The notes below the pieces were generated by a model that was given only the letters and a program-made list of their open reading frames with translations, had not been told where the DNA came from and ran no database searches. A program made the position numbers and the translations under genes. DNA of 64,000 nt, from contig CAYLXL010000004.1 in the NCBI GenBank assembly GCA_964387745.1, forward strand, positions 1 through 64,000, in the 5' to 3' direction. Position 1 is the first letter of the stretch. Each line of letters begins with the position of its first letter. This DNA comes from JAGOUU01 sp964387745. Its GTDB lineage: Bacteria > Pseudomonadota > Gammaproteobacteria > JAGOUU01. Positions 27,516-35,682 of this stretch are shown one piece after another.

Positions 27516-28337
27516 TTATTTTTTAGTGTGCTCGATCATAGCGTAGGCAGAATGATTATGAATAGATTCAAAATTTTCTGATTCGACTTTATAAGAACTG
27601 ATTCTAGGGTCGTTGTTCAAACAAGCCGCGATATCACGAACCATGTCTTCAACAAATTTGGGGTTGTCATATGCTTTTTCAGTAACATATTTTTCATCAG
27701 GGCGTTTTAATAAACCATATAATTCACAAGAGGCTTGGCTTTCTACTAATTCAATAATTTCTTCTAGCCAAATAAAGTCATTAATTAATGCTGTAACAGT
27801 AACATGTGAACGCTGATTATGTGCACCATAATTTGATATTTTCTTAGAACAAGGGCAAAGACTTGTTACTGGTACAATAACTTTGATCCACATGTTAATT
27901 TTGTCATCAATAAAATCTGCTAAGAAAGCCACATCGTAATCTAATAAACTTTCGACTTGAGTAACGGGAGCTTTTTTATTAATGAAGTAAGGAAAATGCA
28001 TTTCTATATGACCGGCTGCAGCTTCTAATTTAGCAGTCATATTTTTTAAAATTTCTTTAAAAGAAGCGACGCTAATAGCGCGTTCGTAATTATTTAAAAT
28101 CTCGACAAAACGCGACATATGCGTACCTTTAAAGTTATGCGGTAAATTTACCGTCATATTAAAAGTAGCAATTGTGCTTTGTGTTCCACCGCTACGATCT
28201 CGAACGATGATAGGGTGTCGAATGTTTTTTATACCGACTTTATCAATCGGTAATTGTCTTAGGTCTGTACTGTTTTGTACATCAGCAATGGTAACAGTAG
28301 AACTAGTAGGGATTTCATGAGCACAGTTTTCAGTCAT
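27516..28337 (-). CDS. folE2: GTP cyclohydrolase FolE2 (type IB)
   Basis: This 273-residue enzyme converts GTP to 7,8-dihydroneopterin triphosphate, the entry to folate and queuosine. The N-terminal region has DKVGIKNIRHPI, followed by the T-fold with HMSRFVEIL; VTSLCPCSKKISNYGAHNQRSHV holds the catalytic Cys and metal-site residues of the FolE2 family. FolE2 can work with metals other than zinc and is often used under zinc shortage. It starts one base after queD ends, so the two are one transcript. Confidence 0.93.
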   Translation of the reverse strand: MTENCAHEIPTSSTVTIADVQNSTDLRQLPIDKVGIKNIRHPIIVRDRSGGTQSTIATFNMTVNLPHNFKGTHMSRFVEILNNYERAISVASFKEILKNMTAKLEAAAGHIEMHFPYFINKKAPVTQVESLLDYDVAFLADFIDDKINMWIKVIVPVTSLCPCSKKISNYGAHNQRSHVTVTALINDFIWLEEIIELVESQASCELYGLLKRPDEKYVTEKAYDNPKFVEDMVRDIAACLNNDPRISSYKVESENFESIHNHSAYAMIEHTKK

Positions 28338-28338
28338 A

Positions 28339-28716
28339 TTACCGTCCGTATGTTACATAATTATGATCGGTTTCCCAAATCGTGATGGTTTCTAATGTGA
28401 CTCGCGAGTTATTGATGTCTGTGGATATGTTGTTATATAACCAGGCTGCGACATTCTCGGCTGTAGGATTTAGCTCTTTATCAAAAGGGGGGATATTATT
28501 CAAATACTGATGATCTAAAATATTTATGTATTTGTAAGCAATTTCTTGTATATCAGCATAATCCATGACCATACCTAGTTTATCTAAACTAGATGCTCCC
28601 ACTGTGATGACTACTTTATAGTTGTGACCATGCAAACGCTCACAGGCTGCTGGATACTCACGTAAGACATGAGCAGCACTAAAATAACAGATTTGATTAA
28701 CAGTATACTTCGCCAT
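28339..28716 (-). CDS. queD: 6-carboxy-5,6,7,8-tetrahydropterin synthase (QueD family)
   Basis: This 125-residue T-fold enzyme has the three zinc histidines in FSAAHVL and LHGHNYKV and the catalytic Cys in AACERLHGHN. It turns dihydroneopterin triphosphate into 6-carboxytetrahydropterin on the way to queuosine. Pairing with folE2 supports supply of its substrate. Other queuosine genes are not in the window, so a 6-pyruvoyltetrahydropterin synthase role cannot be fully excluded. Confidence 0.88.
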   Translation of the reverse strand: MAKYTVNQICYFSAAHVLREYPAACERLHGHNYKVVITVGASSLDKLGMVMDYADIQEIAYKYINILDHQYLNNIPPFDKELNPTAENVAAWLYNNISTDINNSRVTLETITIWETDHNYVTYGR

Positions 28717-28775
28717 AAACTCAACCGGACTCCCATAGGAGCCGTGACACGCAATAAATAGCTTGTATTATATGC

Positions 28776-29810
28776 TTACTCGTCACTTTGGTAAATAGCT
28801 AGTAACAAATCAGCTAAGAATGAGTTATCAGTGTCTAAAAAACTTAATAAACTCATAGTTTCTTTAATCAGATCCTCCAGAATGCTCTCAGTCTTTTTGA
28901 TACCCAAAGAGTAAATATAGTTGCGGGAGGTTTGGGTGAAATCATTATCAATATTAGAGTTAAAATCTTGATTATAATCAGAAATATCATCTTTAATTTG
29001 ATAGATTAGACCAATCTTTTCACCAAGTTTGGTAATTACTTCGTAATGAATGCCATCACAATCGGTAATTACAGCAGCCATCTGTAAGGCAGCAGCGATA
29101 AGTTTGCCTGTTTTTAACAAATGAATCTGATCCAAGCATTGCTTATGTTGAGCCAAGTATTGGGTTAAATTTTCTTTTTTACTAGATTGAGTTAAAAACT
29201 TTTGGTTTAGTTCTAAACTTTGTCCACCAACCATACCATTGGGACCACTTGCTTGGCTTAAAATATTAATGACTTTAAGTTGTTTGGCTAAAATTGAGCT
29301 GTCTTGTGAAATCTCTTGAGATAATAGTTCAAAAGCCATTGTTTGTAATCCATCGCCAACCAGTAGAGCAGTGGCTTCATCAAATTTTTTATGACAGCTG
29401 GGCTGGTTTCGGCGAAAATCATCATTATCAATACAGGGCAGATCGTCATGAACCAAAGAATAGGTGTGTATCAGCTCAATGCTACAGGCTGCATGTAATA
29501 ATAAAGTATCAATATTAGTATTCAATAAATAATTGTTTAATACTGGCTCAGAAGAGGGTTTATTATTAATAAGTAAATCAGCTGTGGCAAACAGAAATAG
29601 GGCTCGTAACCGCTTGCCGCTACTAAGGGTGCTATATTCCAAGGCTGCCTGAAGGGTAGAGCAAGGGCTTTCTTCTAGTCGTAGTACTTCACTTAATTTG
29701 GCGTTAACTTTAGACTTAGTCAGAGAGACAAAATTTTCTAAATCTCGGTGGTGTTCGCTGAACTGCTTTAATAACTCTAAATCGTCAGAACGCTGTAAAT
29801 TTACTGCCAT
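28776..29810 (-). CDS. ispA: Polyprenyl synthetase (farnesyl/geranyl diphosphate synthase, IspA-like)
   Basis: This 344-residue trans-prenyltransferase has the first aspartate-rich motif DDLPCIDNDDFRR (two extra residues between the Asp pairs, typical of bacterial farnesyl diphosphate synthase), and the second motif as DDISD. GKRLRALF is the substrate-binding start. It is about 45 residues longer than E. coli IspA because of an N-terminal extension and an insertion near residues 90-100. It lies 55 bp after xseB, the common xseB-ispA pairing. I chose ATG 29810 over TTG 29816. Confidence 0.88.
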   Translation of the reverse strand: MAVNLQRSDDLELLKQFSEHHRDLENFVSLTKSKVNAKLSEVLRLEESPCSTLQAALEYSTLSSGKRLRALFLFATADLLINNKPSSEPVLNNYLLNTNIDTLLLHAACSIELIHTYSLVHDDLPCIDNDDFRRNQPSCHKKFDEATALLVGDGLQTMAFELLSQEISQDSSILAKQLKVINILSQASGPNGMVGGQSLELNQKFLTQSSKKENLTQYLAQHKQCLDQIHLLKTGKLIAAALQMAAVITDCDGIHYEVITKLGEKIGLIYQIKDDISDYNQDFNSNIDNDFTQTSRNYIYSLGIKKTESILEDLIKETMSLLSFLDTDNSFLADLLLAIYQSDE

Positions 29811-29865
29811 AGTCAATACTCTATACTCTATAGATTGATAGATTGCTGTTAATTGCTGTTAATTT

Positions 29866-30123
29866 CTAGTTAGAATCAAGGTTGATCTCAAAATCTTTGA
29901 AAGTTTTTGCTTGCGCATCCATCAAGATCTTAACTTTTTGTTCTGCATTACTAAGTAAACTTTGGCAGTGATTAGTGAGTGCAATTCCCATTTCAAATGA
30001 TTTTAAATTTTCTTCTAGAGATAACTTTCCCGTTTCCATTTTGGTAATAATTTTCTCTAAGTCCTTGATTGCACTCTCGAAATCTACAGAGTCAAATTTA
30101 GAGGTATTCTGTTTTTTTGCCAT
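29866..30123 (-). CDS. xseB: Exodeoxyribonuclease VII small subunit
   Basis: This 85-residue helical protein carries the family signature FESAIKDLEKIITKMETGKL, then LEENLKSFEMGIAL and CQSLLSNAEQKV. It associates with XseA in single-strand DNA degradation. ATG 30123 has an AGGG ribosome site at good distance; the open frame extends three codons further to a GTG. It is placed directly upstream of the prenyl synthase, as in E. coli. Confidence 0.93.
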   Translation of the reverse strand: MAKKQNTSKFDSVDFESAIKDLEKIITKMETGKLSLEENLKSFEMGIALTNHCQSLLSNAEQKVKILMDAQAKTFKDFEINLDSN

Positions 30124-30189
30124 ATGCAGCACCCTGATAGTTTATTTTGTATTGTAACTAAAAAAAGCGTAAATATAAATATTAGATTA

Positions 30190-33100
30190 TCATAAATGTT
30201 TAGTTATATCTTGTAGGCCTAATTTATTTCTGGCCCATACTCGCATTCTATCAAAGTAAGAGAAAGCAGCAGGGATAACTACTAAAGTTAAAACGGTAGA
30301 ACTAATAAGGCCGCCTATAATGGCAATACCCATGCTGGTTCGTTGTTTTGATGCTTCGTTGATACCAACAGCAACTGGTATCATGCCAGAAATAAGGGCC
30401 ACTGTGGTCATCAAAATAGGTCTTAATCGGGTTCTACCAGCCTCAATGATAGCATCTCGACGGTTGTAACCTAGACGTAGTTTTTGATTAGCGTAGTCTA
30501 CTAATAATATAGAATTCTTAGTGGCTAATCCCAATAACATGATACAACCGATCATTGAAAATAAATCTAAAGAGTGATTAGTAATTAATAAGCTAATAAA
30601 TGCACCGACTATCGCTAAAGGTATAACTAGCATGATAGTAATCGGAATTATGAACGATTCATAAAGACTCGCTAGTACTAAGTAAATAAATAATACCCCT
30701 AACAAGAGAGCTATTATCATATTATTAATCAATTCACCAAATGATTCTGATTGCCCCATAAAGTCATAGCTAAATTCAGGCGGAAGTTTGACTGTATTGG
30801 TAAAGTAATTTTCAATATCTTTTATTACTCTCGCCATACCTGGGCCTTCAGGATTTAGGTCGGCAGAGATTTGAATATATCTTTCTTTATTTTGGCGATT
30901 GATAGACGCAGGTCCCGTTGTTTTATATAACGTCGCAAAATCAGCAAGTTTTAATAAAGTGTTATTAATATTTGGAATGTAAATATTTTCAAAATTTTTA
31001 GCCAAGTCTCTTTGTTCGTCTTTAACTCGAACACGGATATCTGTTTCTTCGCCATTGTTTCTTAACACAGATGGAATACTACCATCGATTTGTGTGCGCA
31101 GTTCTTGTCCTAAAAGTTTGCTAGAGATCCCTAGTTGTTCTGCTTTTTCTTGATTGAGGCGCACTTGTGTTTCAGGTTTACCTAAACTGCTGCTGCTATC
31201 AACGCTGTTTAGTGCAGGGTGCTGCCGTAAATATTCGAATACTTTACTTGAAATCTTTTCAAGTTGATCATTGTTTGGTCCACTAATATTTAGGTTAAAT
31301 GGTCGCATGCCGGCACCTACCATGTCTATGTCTGTGACTAAAGGTTTAGCAAACTCAAATGGTTTTAGTTTTTCGGTAACAATTTTTTTAACTTCAGAAG
31401 TATTCAAGCTTCGTTTATTATCAGGCACCAAAGTTATATACAGTGTTGTTTTATTAGTTGCGCCATCTCGTGTACCTACTATTGATATGGCTTGAGCAAT
31501 TTCTGGAATGGTTAACAAGGTTTTTACGACATCAGAGCTTACTTTTTCCATGGCATCTAAGTTATCACCTGGTGCTAGTTCTAGACTTAAGCCGAATTCA
31601 CCATGGTCCTGTGCCGGTAGGAATGTCTTAGGTACATACATTACACAGACGATACTAAGTATAAATATGATCAGACTTGAAGCTAAGATAACGATAGGGC
31701 GTTTTAAAGCAAAATTTAAGACGGAAACATATTTAATCTCTAGCCAGTCTTGCAAGCGAATGACAGAAGTTAGGGCTCTGTTTATTTTGTAATTGAATGA
31801 ATTTTTATCTTCAATTTTTTCTACACTAGCTTTAAGATTGGTTTTGTTTTTAACTTTACCAGCAAAATAAGTTGATAACATTGGAGCTATAGTTAAAGCA
31901 TCAAATAAGCTTATGGCCATAGCAAAACAGATGGTTAAGCCAAACTCTTTGAAGAATTGTCCTACTATACCGTATAAAAAAGCTACTGGCCCGAAAACAG
32001 CAATAACTGTTAATGTAGTGCCAATTACTGCTAAAGTCACTTCTTTAGTACCATTTATAGAAGCTACGGGAGGGCTTTCCCCATGTTCAAGATGTCGAAA
32101 GATGTTCTCACGAACAACAATAGCATCATCGATTAATAAACCGACAGCTAAGCTTAGAGCTAAAAGCGACATGACATTGATAGAAAAGCCAGAAATATAC
32201 ATTAAGGTAAAAGCACCAAGTAAAGAAGTAGGTAAAGCTAGACCAGTGATGATAGTAGAACGCACGCTACCTAAAAAGAAATAAACTACAATAATAGTGA
32301 GTACTATGCCTATAAGGATAGTATCAAATACGTCTTTGACGTTGGCCCTAATAATTTTTGCGTCATTACGAACAGCGGATAGCTCTAATGATGGATCAAT
32401 TAATTTTAATTGTTTATTAAGATCTGGCAGTTTTTTTAAAACCCCGTCTACTGCTGAAATGATATTAGAACCAGACTGTCTAAATGCAAAAATAAAAACG
32501 GCAGGTTTGCCATTAACAAAAGTTTTAGATTGTTCATCTTCAAAGCCAGCTTTGACTTCGGCTACATCGCTAACAGTAATAGGGATGTCATTGCCAACAA
32601 AATTTACGATCGTTTTTTTAATATCTTCTGGGGTATTATATTCGCCTAAACTCCGGAAAACCATTTCGCGTCCGTCATTGGAATATTTACCGATGGGAGT
32701 ATTTTCGCCTGCAAGCCCAATTTGTTTGGCAACTTGAGTTGCAGATATATTATGAGTTTTAAGTTTTTCTCGATCAAGATTAACTAAAATTTCTTCATCA
32801 CGGCCACCTAAAATTTCCACCAAGCCAATGTTACTGGCTTGTTCAATTTTATTTTTTATTTTATCGTCAGCAATTTGGTAAAGTTTATTAGTATCCATGT
32901 TGCCTGTTAGACCGAGAATCACAATAGGCTGCGAAGCGGGATCAATAACCCAAACTACAGGGTCCTTTGCATCTTGGGGTAATTGATTCTTGATGTTACT
33001 TACTTTATCCCTAACTTTTTGTTGAGCTTCAAGTAACTTTATATCAAGATCAAACTCAATCATTACTCTGCTTGAGCCTTCCATGCTTTTGGATTTAATT

Positions 33101-33336
33101 GATTTGACATTCGAGACAGTACTAAGCTCATCCTCAATTACTTTGGTAACTTGTGTTTCTATTTCAGCTGGAGCCGCCCCTGGGTAAGCGGTATAGATGC
33201 TCACCATAGGGAATTCAACATTAGGGAATAAGTTCACTGGCATTTTAAACAGACTTATATAGCCAACAACTAATAATAAAATAACAAGACAGCTGATAAA
33301 AACGGGACGTTTTATTGATAACACGGCTAGGGACAT
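30190..33336 (-). CDS. RND-family efflux pump permease (AcrB/MexB-like)
   Basis: This 1048-residue inner-membrane pump has the usual RND layout: one helix at residues 10-30, a large periplasmic porter domain, helices 2-6 with the proton-relay motif GLLIDDAIVVREN, a second porter domain, and helices 8-12 with GLATKNSILLVDYANQ. RND permeases export drugs or lipophilic compounds with a membrane fusion protein and an outer-membrane channel. A TolC-like gene lies upstream, but no fusion protein gene is seen between or beside them. Substrate unknown. Confidence 0.9.
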   Translation of the reverse strand: MSLAVLSIKRPVFISCLVILLLVVGYISLFKMPVNLFPNVEFPMVSIYTAYPGAAPAEIETQVTKVIEDELSTVSNVKSIKSKSMEGSSRVMIEFDLDIKLLEAQQKVRDKVSNIKNQLPQDAKDPVVWVIDPASQPIVILGLTGNMDTNKLYQIADDKIKNKIEQASNIGLVEILGGRDEEILVNLDREKLKTHNISATQVAKQIGLAGENTPIGKYSNDGREMVFRSLGEYNTPEDIKKTIVNFVGNDIPITVSDVAEVKAGFEDEQSKTFVNGKPAVFIFAFRQSGSNIISAVDGVLKKLPDLNKQLKLIDPSLELSAVRNDAKIIRANVKDVFDTILIGIVLTIIVVYFFLGSVRSTIITGLALPTSLLGAFTLMYISGFSINVMSLLALSLAVGLLIDDAIVVRENIFRHLEHGESPPVASINGTKEVTLAVIGTTLTVIAVFGPVAFLYGIVGQFFKEFGLTICFAMAISLFDALTIAPMLSTYFAGKVKNKTNLKASVEKIEDKNSFNYKINRALTSVIRLQDWLEIKYVSVLNFALKRPIVILASSLIIFILSIVCVMYVPKTFLPAQDHGEFGLSLELAPGDNLDAMEKVSSDVVKTLLTIPEIAQAISIVGTRDGATNKTTLYITLVPDNKRSLNTSEVKKIVTEKLKPFEFAKPLVTDIDMVGAGMRPFNLNISGPNNDQLEKISSKVFEYLRQHPALNSVDSSSSLGKPETQVRLNQEKAEQLGISSKLLGQELRTQIDGSIPSVLRNNGEETDIRVRVKDEQRDLAKNFENIYIPNINNTLLKLADFATLYKTTGPASINRQNKERYIQISADLNPEGPGMARVIKDIENYFTNTVKLPPEFSYDFMGQSESFGELINNMIIALLLGVLFIYLVLASLYESFIIPITIMLVIPLAIVGAFISLLITNHSLDLFSMIGCIMLLGLATKNSILLVDYANQKLRLGYNRRDAIIEAGRTRLRPILMTTVALISGMIPVAVGINEASKQRTSMGIAIIGGLISSTVLTLVVIPAAFSYFDRMRVWARNKLGLQDITKHL

Positions 33337-33405
33337 ACATGCTCCTGTAATTTTTAATTAACGAGCTCGAAAGTTAATTAGTGAACGTTCAGCGATTAGA
33401 ATTTT

Positions 33406-33481
33406 TGTCATCCTGAGCGTAGTCGAAGGATCTCAATTAATCTTCAGTTACTGAGATCCCTCGCACAAGCTCGGGATGACA
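33406..33481. repeat. 76-bp palindromic intergenic repeat
   Basis: This is an imperfect inverted repeat: outer arms tgtcatcctgagc and gctcgggatgaca, inner arms ggatctca and tgagatcc. The same element in opposite orientation is present at 50221-50253 plus 52140-52181, interrupted by the group II intron. Such mobile palindromes are common between genes of several host-associated bacteria. It sits between the RND permease and the TolC-like gene and would form a strong RNA hairpin. Confidence 0.85.
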
Positions 33482-33512
33482 GGGGCTGAGATTCCTATAC
33501 GGTGAACACACG

Positions 33513-34955
33513 TTAATTAAAGAGCTTCATCATAGTTGCTAATTTTAATAGCTTATTTTTAGTATTCAAATATTGTGTTTCTGCATTAAAATAATCGTCT
33601 TCAAATTGCAATACTTGGAATGTTGTTGTACGACCGTTTTTTAGCAAATCTTCTTCATTTTTTAATTTCGCATCTTGAGTTTTAACCATGGTTTCGGCTA
33701 TTTGTAATTGCTTAACGTAAAGCTCGAATTGTTCAACTAATCGCTGCCACTCATTGTTAAGCTCAAAGCTTTTACGAGAGTATTCTAATAGAGCAGCATG
33801 ACTTTGTGCCTGATAAGAACTATCAAGCTTATAAATAAGCTTTCTATCCAAAGGAATAGAAAAGTCAACGCCAACCGAATAATTATTATACTTACGACTT
33901 GATGCTTCTGAAGCGCTAGCACCATAATCTTTATTTCTACCAGATGGGAAGTATTGCATTTTTAGATTTAAATCTGCTTTAATGCTTTGCTTTGATATTT
34001 CAGCCTGAGCTTTATTGGCTAGATAGACTTGATATTCTGCTTGTAAGTCTTCACGAATGATTTCGGGTTTTACTGTATGTTTTTTTAATTGAGCAATGTT
34101 AACTCTTTTGAAGCTTACCAGGTTATCTGGTAATTCAGAGCTTGGGATTGTTCTAAAAGCATTGAACAAACGAGCATAAGCTCTTTGTTGATCGATCAAA
34201 GTCTCTAATTCAAACCGGCGTTGTTCAAGAGAAGATTTAGCCTGTAAATAAGACGAATCATCACCGAGCCCTGATTTACTTCTTTTTTCAGCCCATTCTA
34301 ATAATTTAAGAGATCTTTTAACTGAATCTTTTTTAATAGCTATATTTTCTATAATAGTAGCTAAATCCCAATAAGCACTTTCAGCATCAGCTAAGATCTT
34401 TTTCTTATTAAAATTACTGTTGTGACCTTCAGCTCGCGCTTGAGCATTTTTAGCTTCAATAAGCGCCTTTGTTTCATCACCTAACCAATTACGGAGTAAT
34501 GGTTGTTCTATAGCTAAGTTAGGTTTCACCGTCCAATATTTTCTACTAGTAGGTGAAGTAGGTGAACTAGAATAAGTATTTTCTGTGTGGTAACTGTCGT
34601 AACTTAACTTAACATTAGTACCTGTAGTAAACTTTTTTGCGACACCAAGCTGAATATCTTTTTTAACTGTTTTGCTATTGGGAAAGATGTCGCTTAATGG
34701 AGGTTGGGCGTCTTCAGCATAGTTAGCACTGCTAATTAAATCAGGTGAAAGAATCAAGAATCCTTCTTCAGATCGATTGAAGCCTGATTCTGCTAATAAA
34801 TCGGATGCGGTGAATTGGTCATTATGTGTTCGTACTTCTCTCAGATATTCATCTAAAGTTACGCTATAAGTATTTTGTATAAATAAAGTTGCAATAAATA
34901 TATAACAGAGATTTGGGAAGTTTTTGTTTTTTTTTGTAAACACGAATGGCCTCAC
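33513..34955 (-). CDS. TolC-family outer-membrane efflux protein
   Basis: This 480-residue protein has an N-terminal membrane-export segment (about residues 14-31, IFIATLFIQNTYS), and two long alpha-helical hairpin halves typical of TolC (for example AESAYWDLATIIENIAIKKD, then NEEDLLKNGRTTTFQVLQFEDD, the family end motif). It would form the trimeric outer-membrane channel for the RND permease 180 bp downstream. The palindromic repeat between the two genes may allow unequal expression. Confidence 0.87.
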   Translation of the reverse strand: MRPFVFTKKNKNFPNLCYIFIATLFIQNTYSVTLDEYLREVRTHNDQFTASDLLAESGFNRSEEGFLILSPDLISSANYAEDAQPPLSDIFPNSKTVKKDIQLGVAKKFTTGTNVKLSYDSYHTENTYSSSPTSPTSRKYWTVKPNLAIEQPLLRNWLGDETKALIEAKNAQARAEGHNSNFNKKKILADAESAYWDLATIIENIAIKKDSVKRSLKLLEWAEKRSKSGLGDDSSYLQAKSSLEQRRFELETLIDQQRAYARLFNAFRTIPSSELPDNLVSFKRVNIAQLKKHTVKPEIIREDLQAEYQVYLANKAQAEISKQSIKADLNLKMQYFPSGRNKDYGASASEASSRKYNNYSVGVDFSIPLDRKLIYKLDSSYQAQSHAALLEYSRKSFELNNEWQRLVEQFELYVKQLQIAETMVKTQDAKLKNEEDLLKNGRTTTFQVLQFEDDYFNAETQYLNTKNKLLKLATMMKLFN

Positions 34956-35001
34956 TACAACTAAACTAGTGTAACTATGCTAATTTATAACTTAACATAA
35001 T

Positions 35002-35232
35002 TTACAACTTTTTGATATCTCTGTAGAAGTTTTCGTGAGAACCCAAAGCGAGTAATATTAAAATATTTTGTTGATATTGATAGGCAAGAAGTGTTTCTTG
35101 GTTTACCATTTTGAACTTATAGACTTTGATGCCTGCGAGATCACCTTTTTTTTGATGGCCTAATGTAGGGGCATTTATTAAATGTTGTATGGCATTATCT
35201 AAATCTGTTTTTTGATTTTCTTGTATAATCAT
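35002..35232 (-). CDS. ParE-like toxin of a type II toxin-antitoxin module
   Basis: This 76-residue protein matches the small ParE-like toxin group by the segments DNAIQHLINAP, KKGDLAGIKVYKFK, LLAYQY and LLALGSHENFYRDIKK. Its ATG overlaps the antitoxin stop by four bases (ATGA), the usual toxin-after-antitoxin arrangement. Target (gyrase or mRNA) is not predictable. Family recognition is from memory of the motif pattern. Confidence 0.8.
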   Translation of the reverse strand: MIIQENQKTDLDNAIQHLINAPTLGHQKKGDLAGIKVYKFKMVNQETLLAYQYQQNILILLALGSHENFYRDIKKL

Positions 35233-35447
35233 CCGAATTGATACGGGGTTACATCATAATCTTTAAGTTCTTTTTGTCCTAATAATATGTCTTTGATAAA
35301 GTTATAGGATAAGTCTGGATTTTCTTCAGCAATCTTACCAATTTTTGACCAATACTCGATTTGTTTAGGCACAGAACGATTATATATTCTGCCGTATTGT
35401 TTAGCATTTGCCACTAGTTCTTCTGAAAGTTTAACACTTGTTGCCAT
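35229..35447 (-). CDS. ParD-like antitoxin
   Basis: This 72-residue partner has an N-terminal ribbon-helix-helix type segment (TSVKLSEELVANAKQYGRIY) for operator binding, then SVPKQIEYWSKIGKIAEENPD, a pattern seen in ParD-like antitoxins. I prefer the ATG giving MATSVKLS; in-frame ATGs one and four codons upstream follow a GGGGG stretch, so the start is uncertain by four codons. It neutralises the toxin and likely represses the pair. Confidence 0.8.
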   Translation of the reverse strand: MATSVKLSEELVANAKQYGRIYNRSVPKQIEYWSKIGKIAEENPDLSYNFIKDILLGQKELKDYDVTPYQFG

Positions 35448-35555
35448 CATAACCCCCATAGTCTAAAAGATAGCTTAATGACTATATTACAGCCTAAGTT
35501 ATACTATTTGCAACCTAAAACAACTTATAAACATCTCTAGAAGCTTTTAGAAACC

Positions 35556-35572
35556 TTTTGACACCGTCAAAA
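35556..35572. promoter_or_regulatory. Short perfect palindrome upstream of the toxin-antitoxin pair
   Basis: TTTTGAC, a 3-base spacer, and GTCAAAA form a perfect inverted repeat in the 223-bp divergent region between the antitoxin and the 883-aa gene. It is operator-sized and could bind a dimeric regulator such as the antitoxin; its distance (about 105 bp) from the antitoxin start makes that uncertain. Confidence 0.3.
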
Positions 35573-35602
35573 CTTGTTAAAATACAACGGAGTAGCAAAA
35601 AA

Positions 35603-35631
35603 TTGACCTATATCATATAACCCGCTATAGT
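35603..35631 (+). promoter_or_regulatory. Strong sigma-70 promoter for the repeat-protein genes
   Basis: TTGACC (35603-35608) and TATAGT (35626-35631) with an ideal 17-base spacer lie 51 bp before the ATG of the 883-aa gene. A GAGAGGGG ribosome site follows. This is the best consensus promoter I found in the window. Confidence 0.7.
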
Positions 35632-35682
35632 GATGTATAGTTTACTAAATAGCTATTATCATCATCGAGAGAGGGGAATATC

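Noticed and set aside
31271..32737. Plus-strand open frames inside the RND gene
   Set aside because: They are antisense to conserved RND motifs and give no recognisable proteins.
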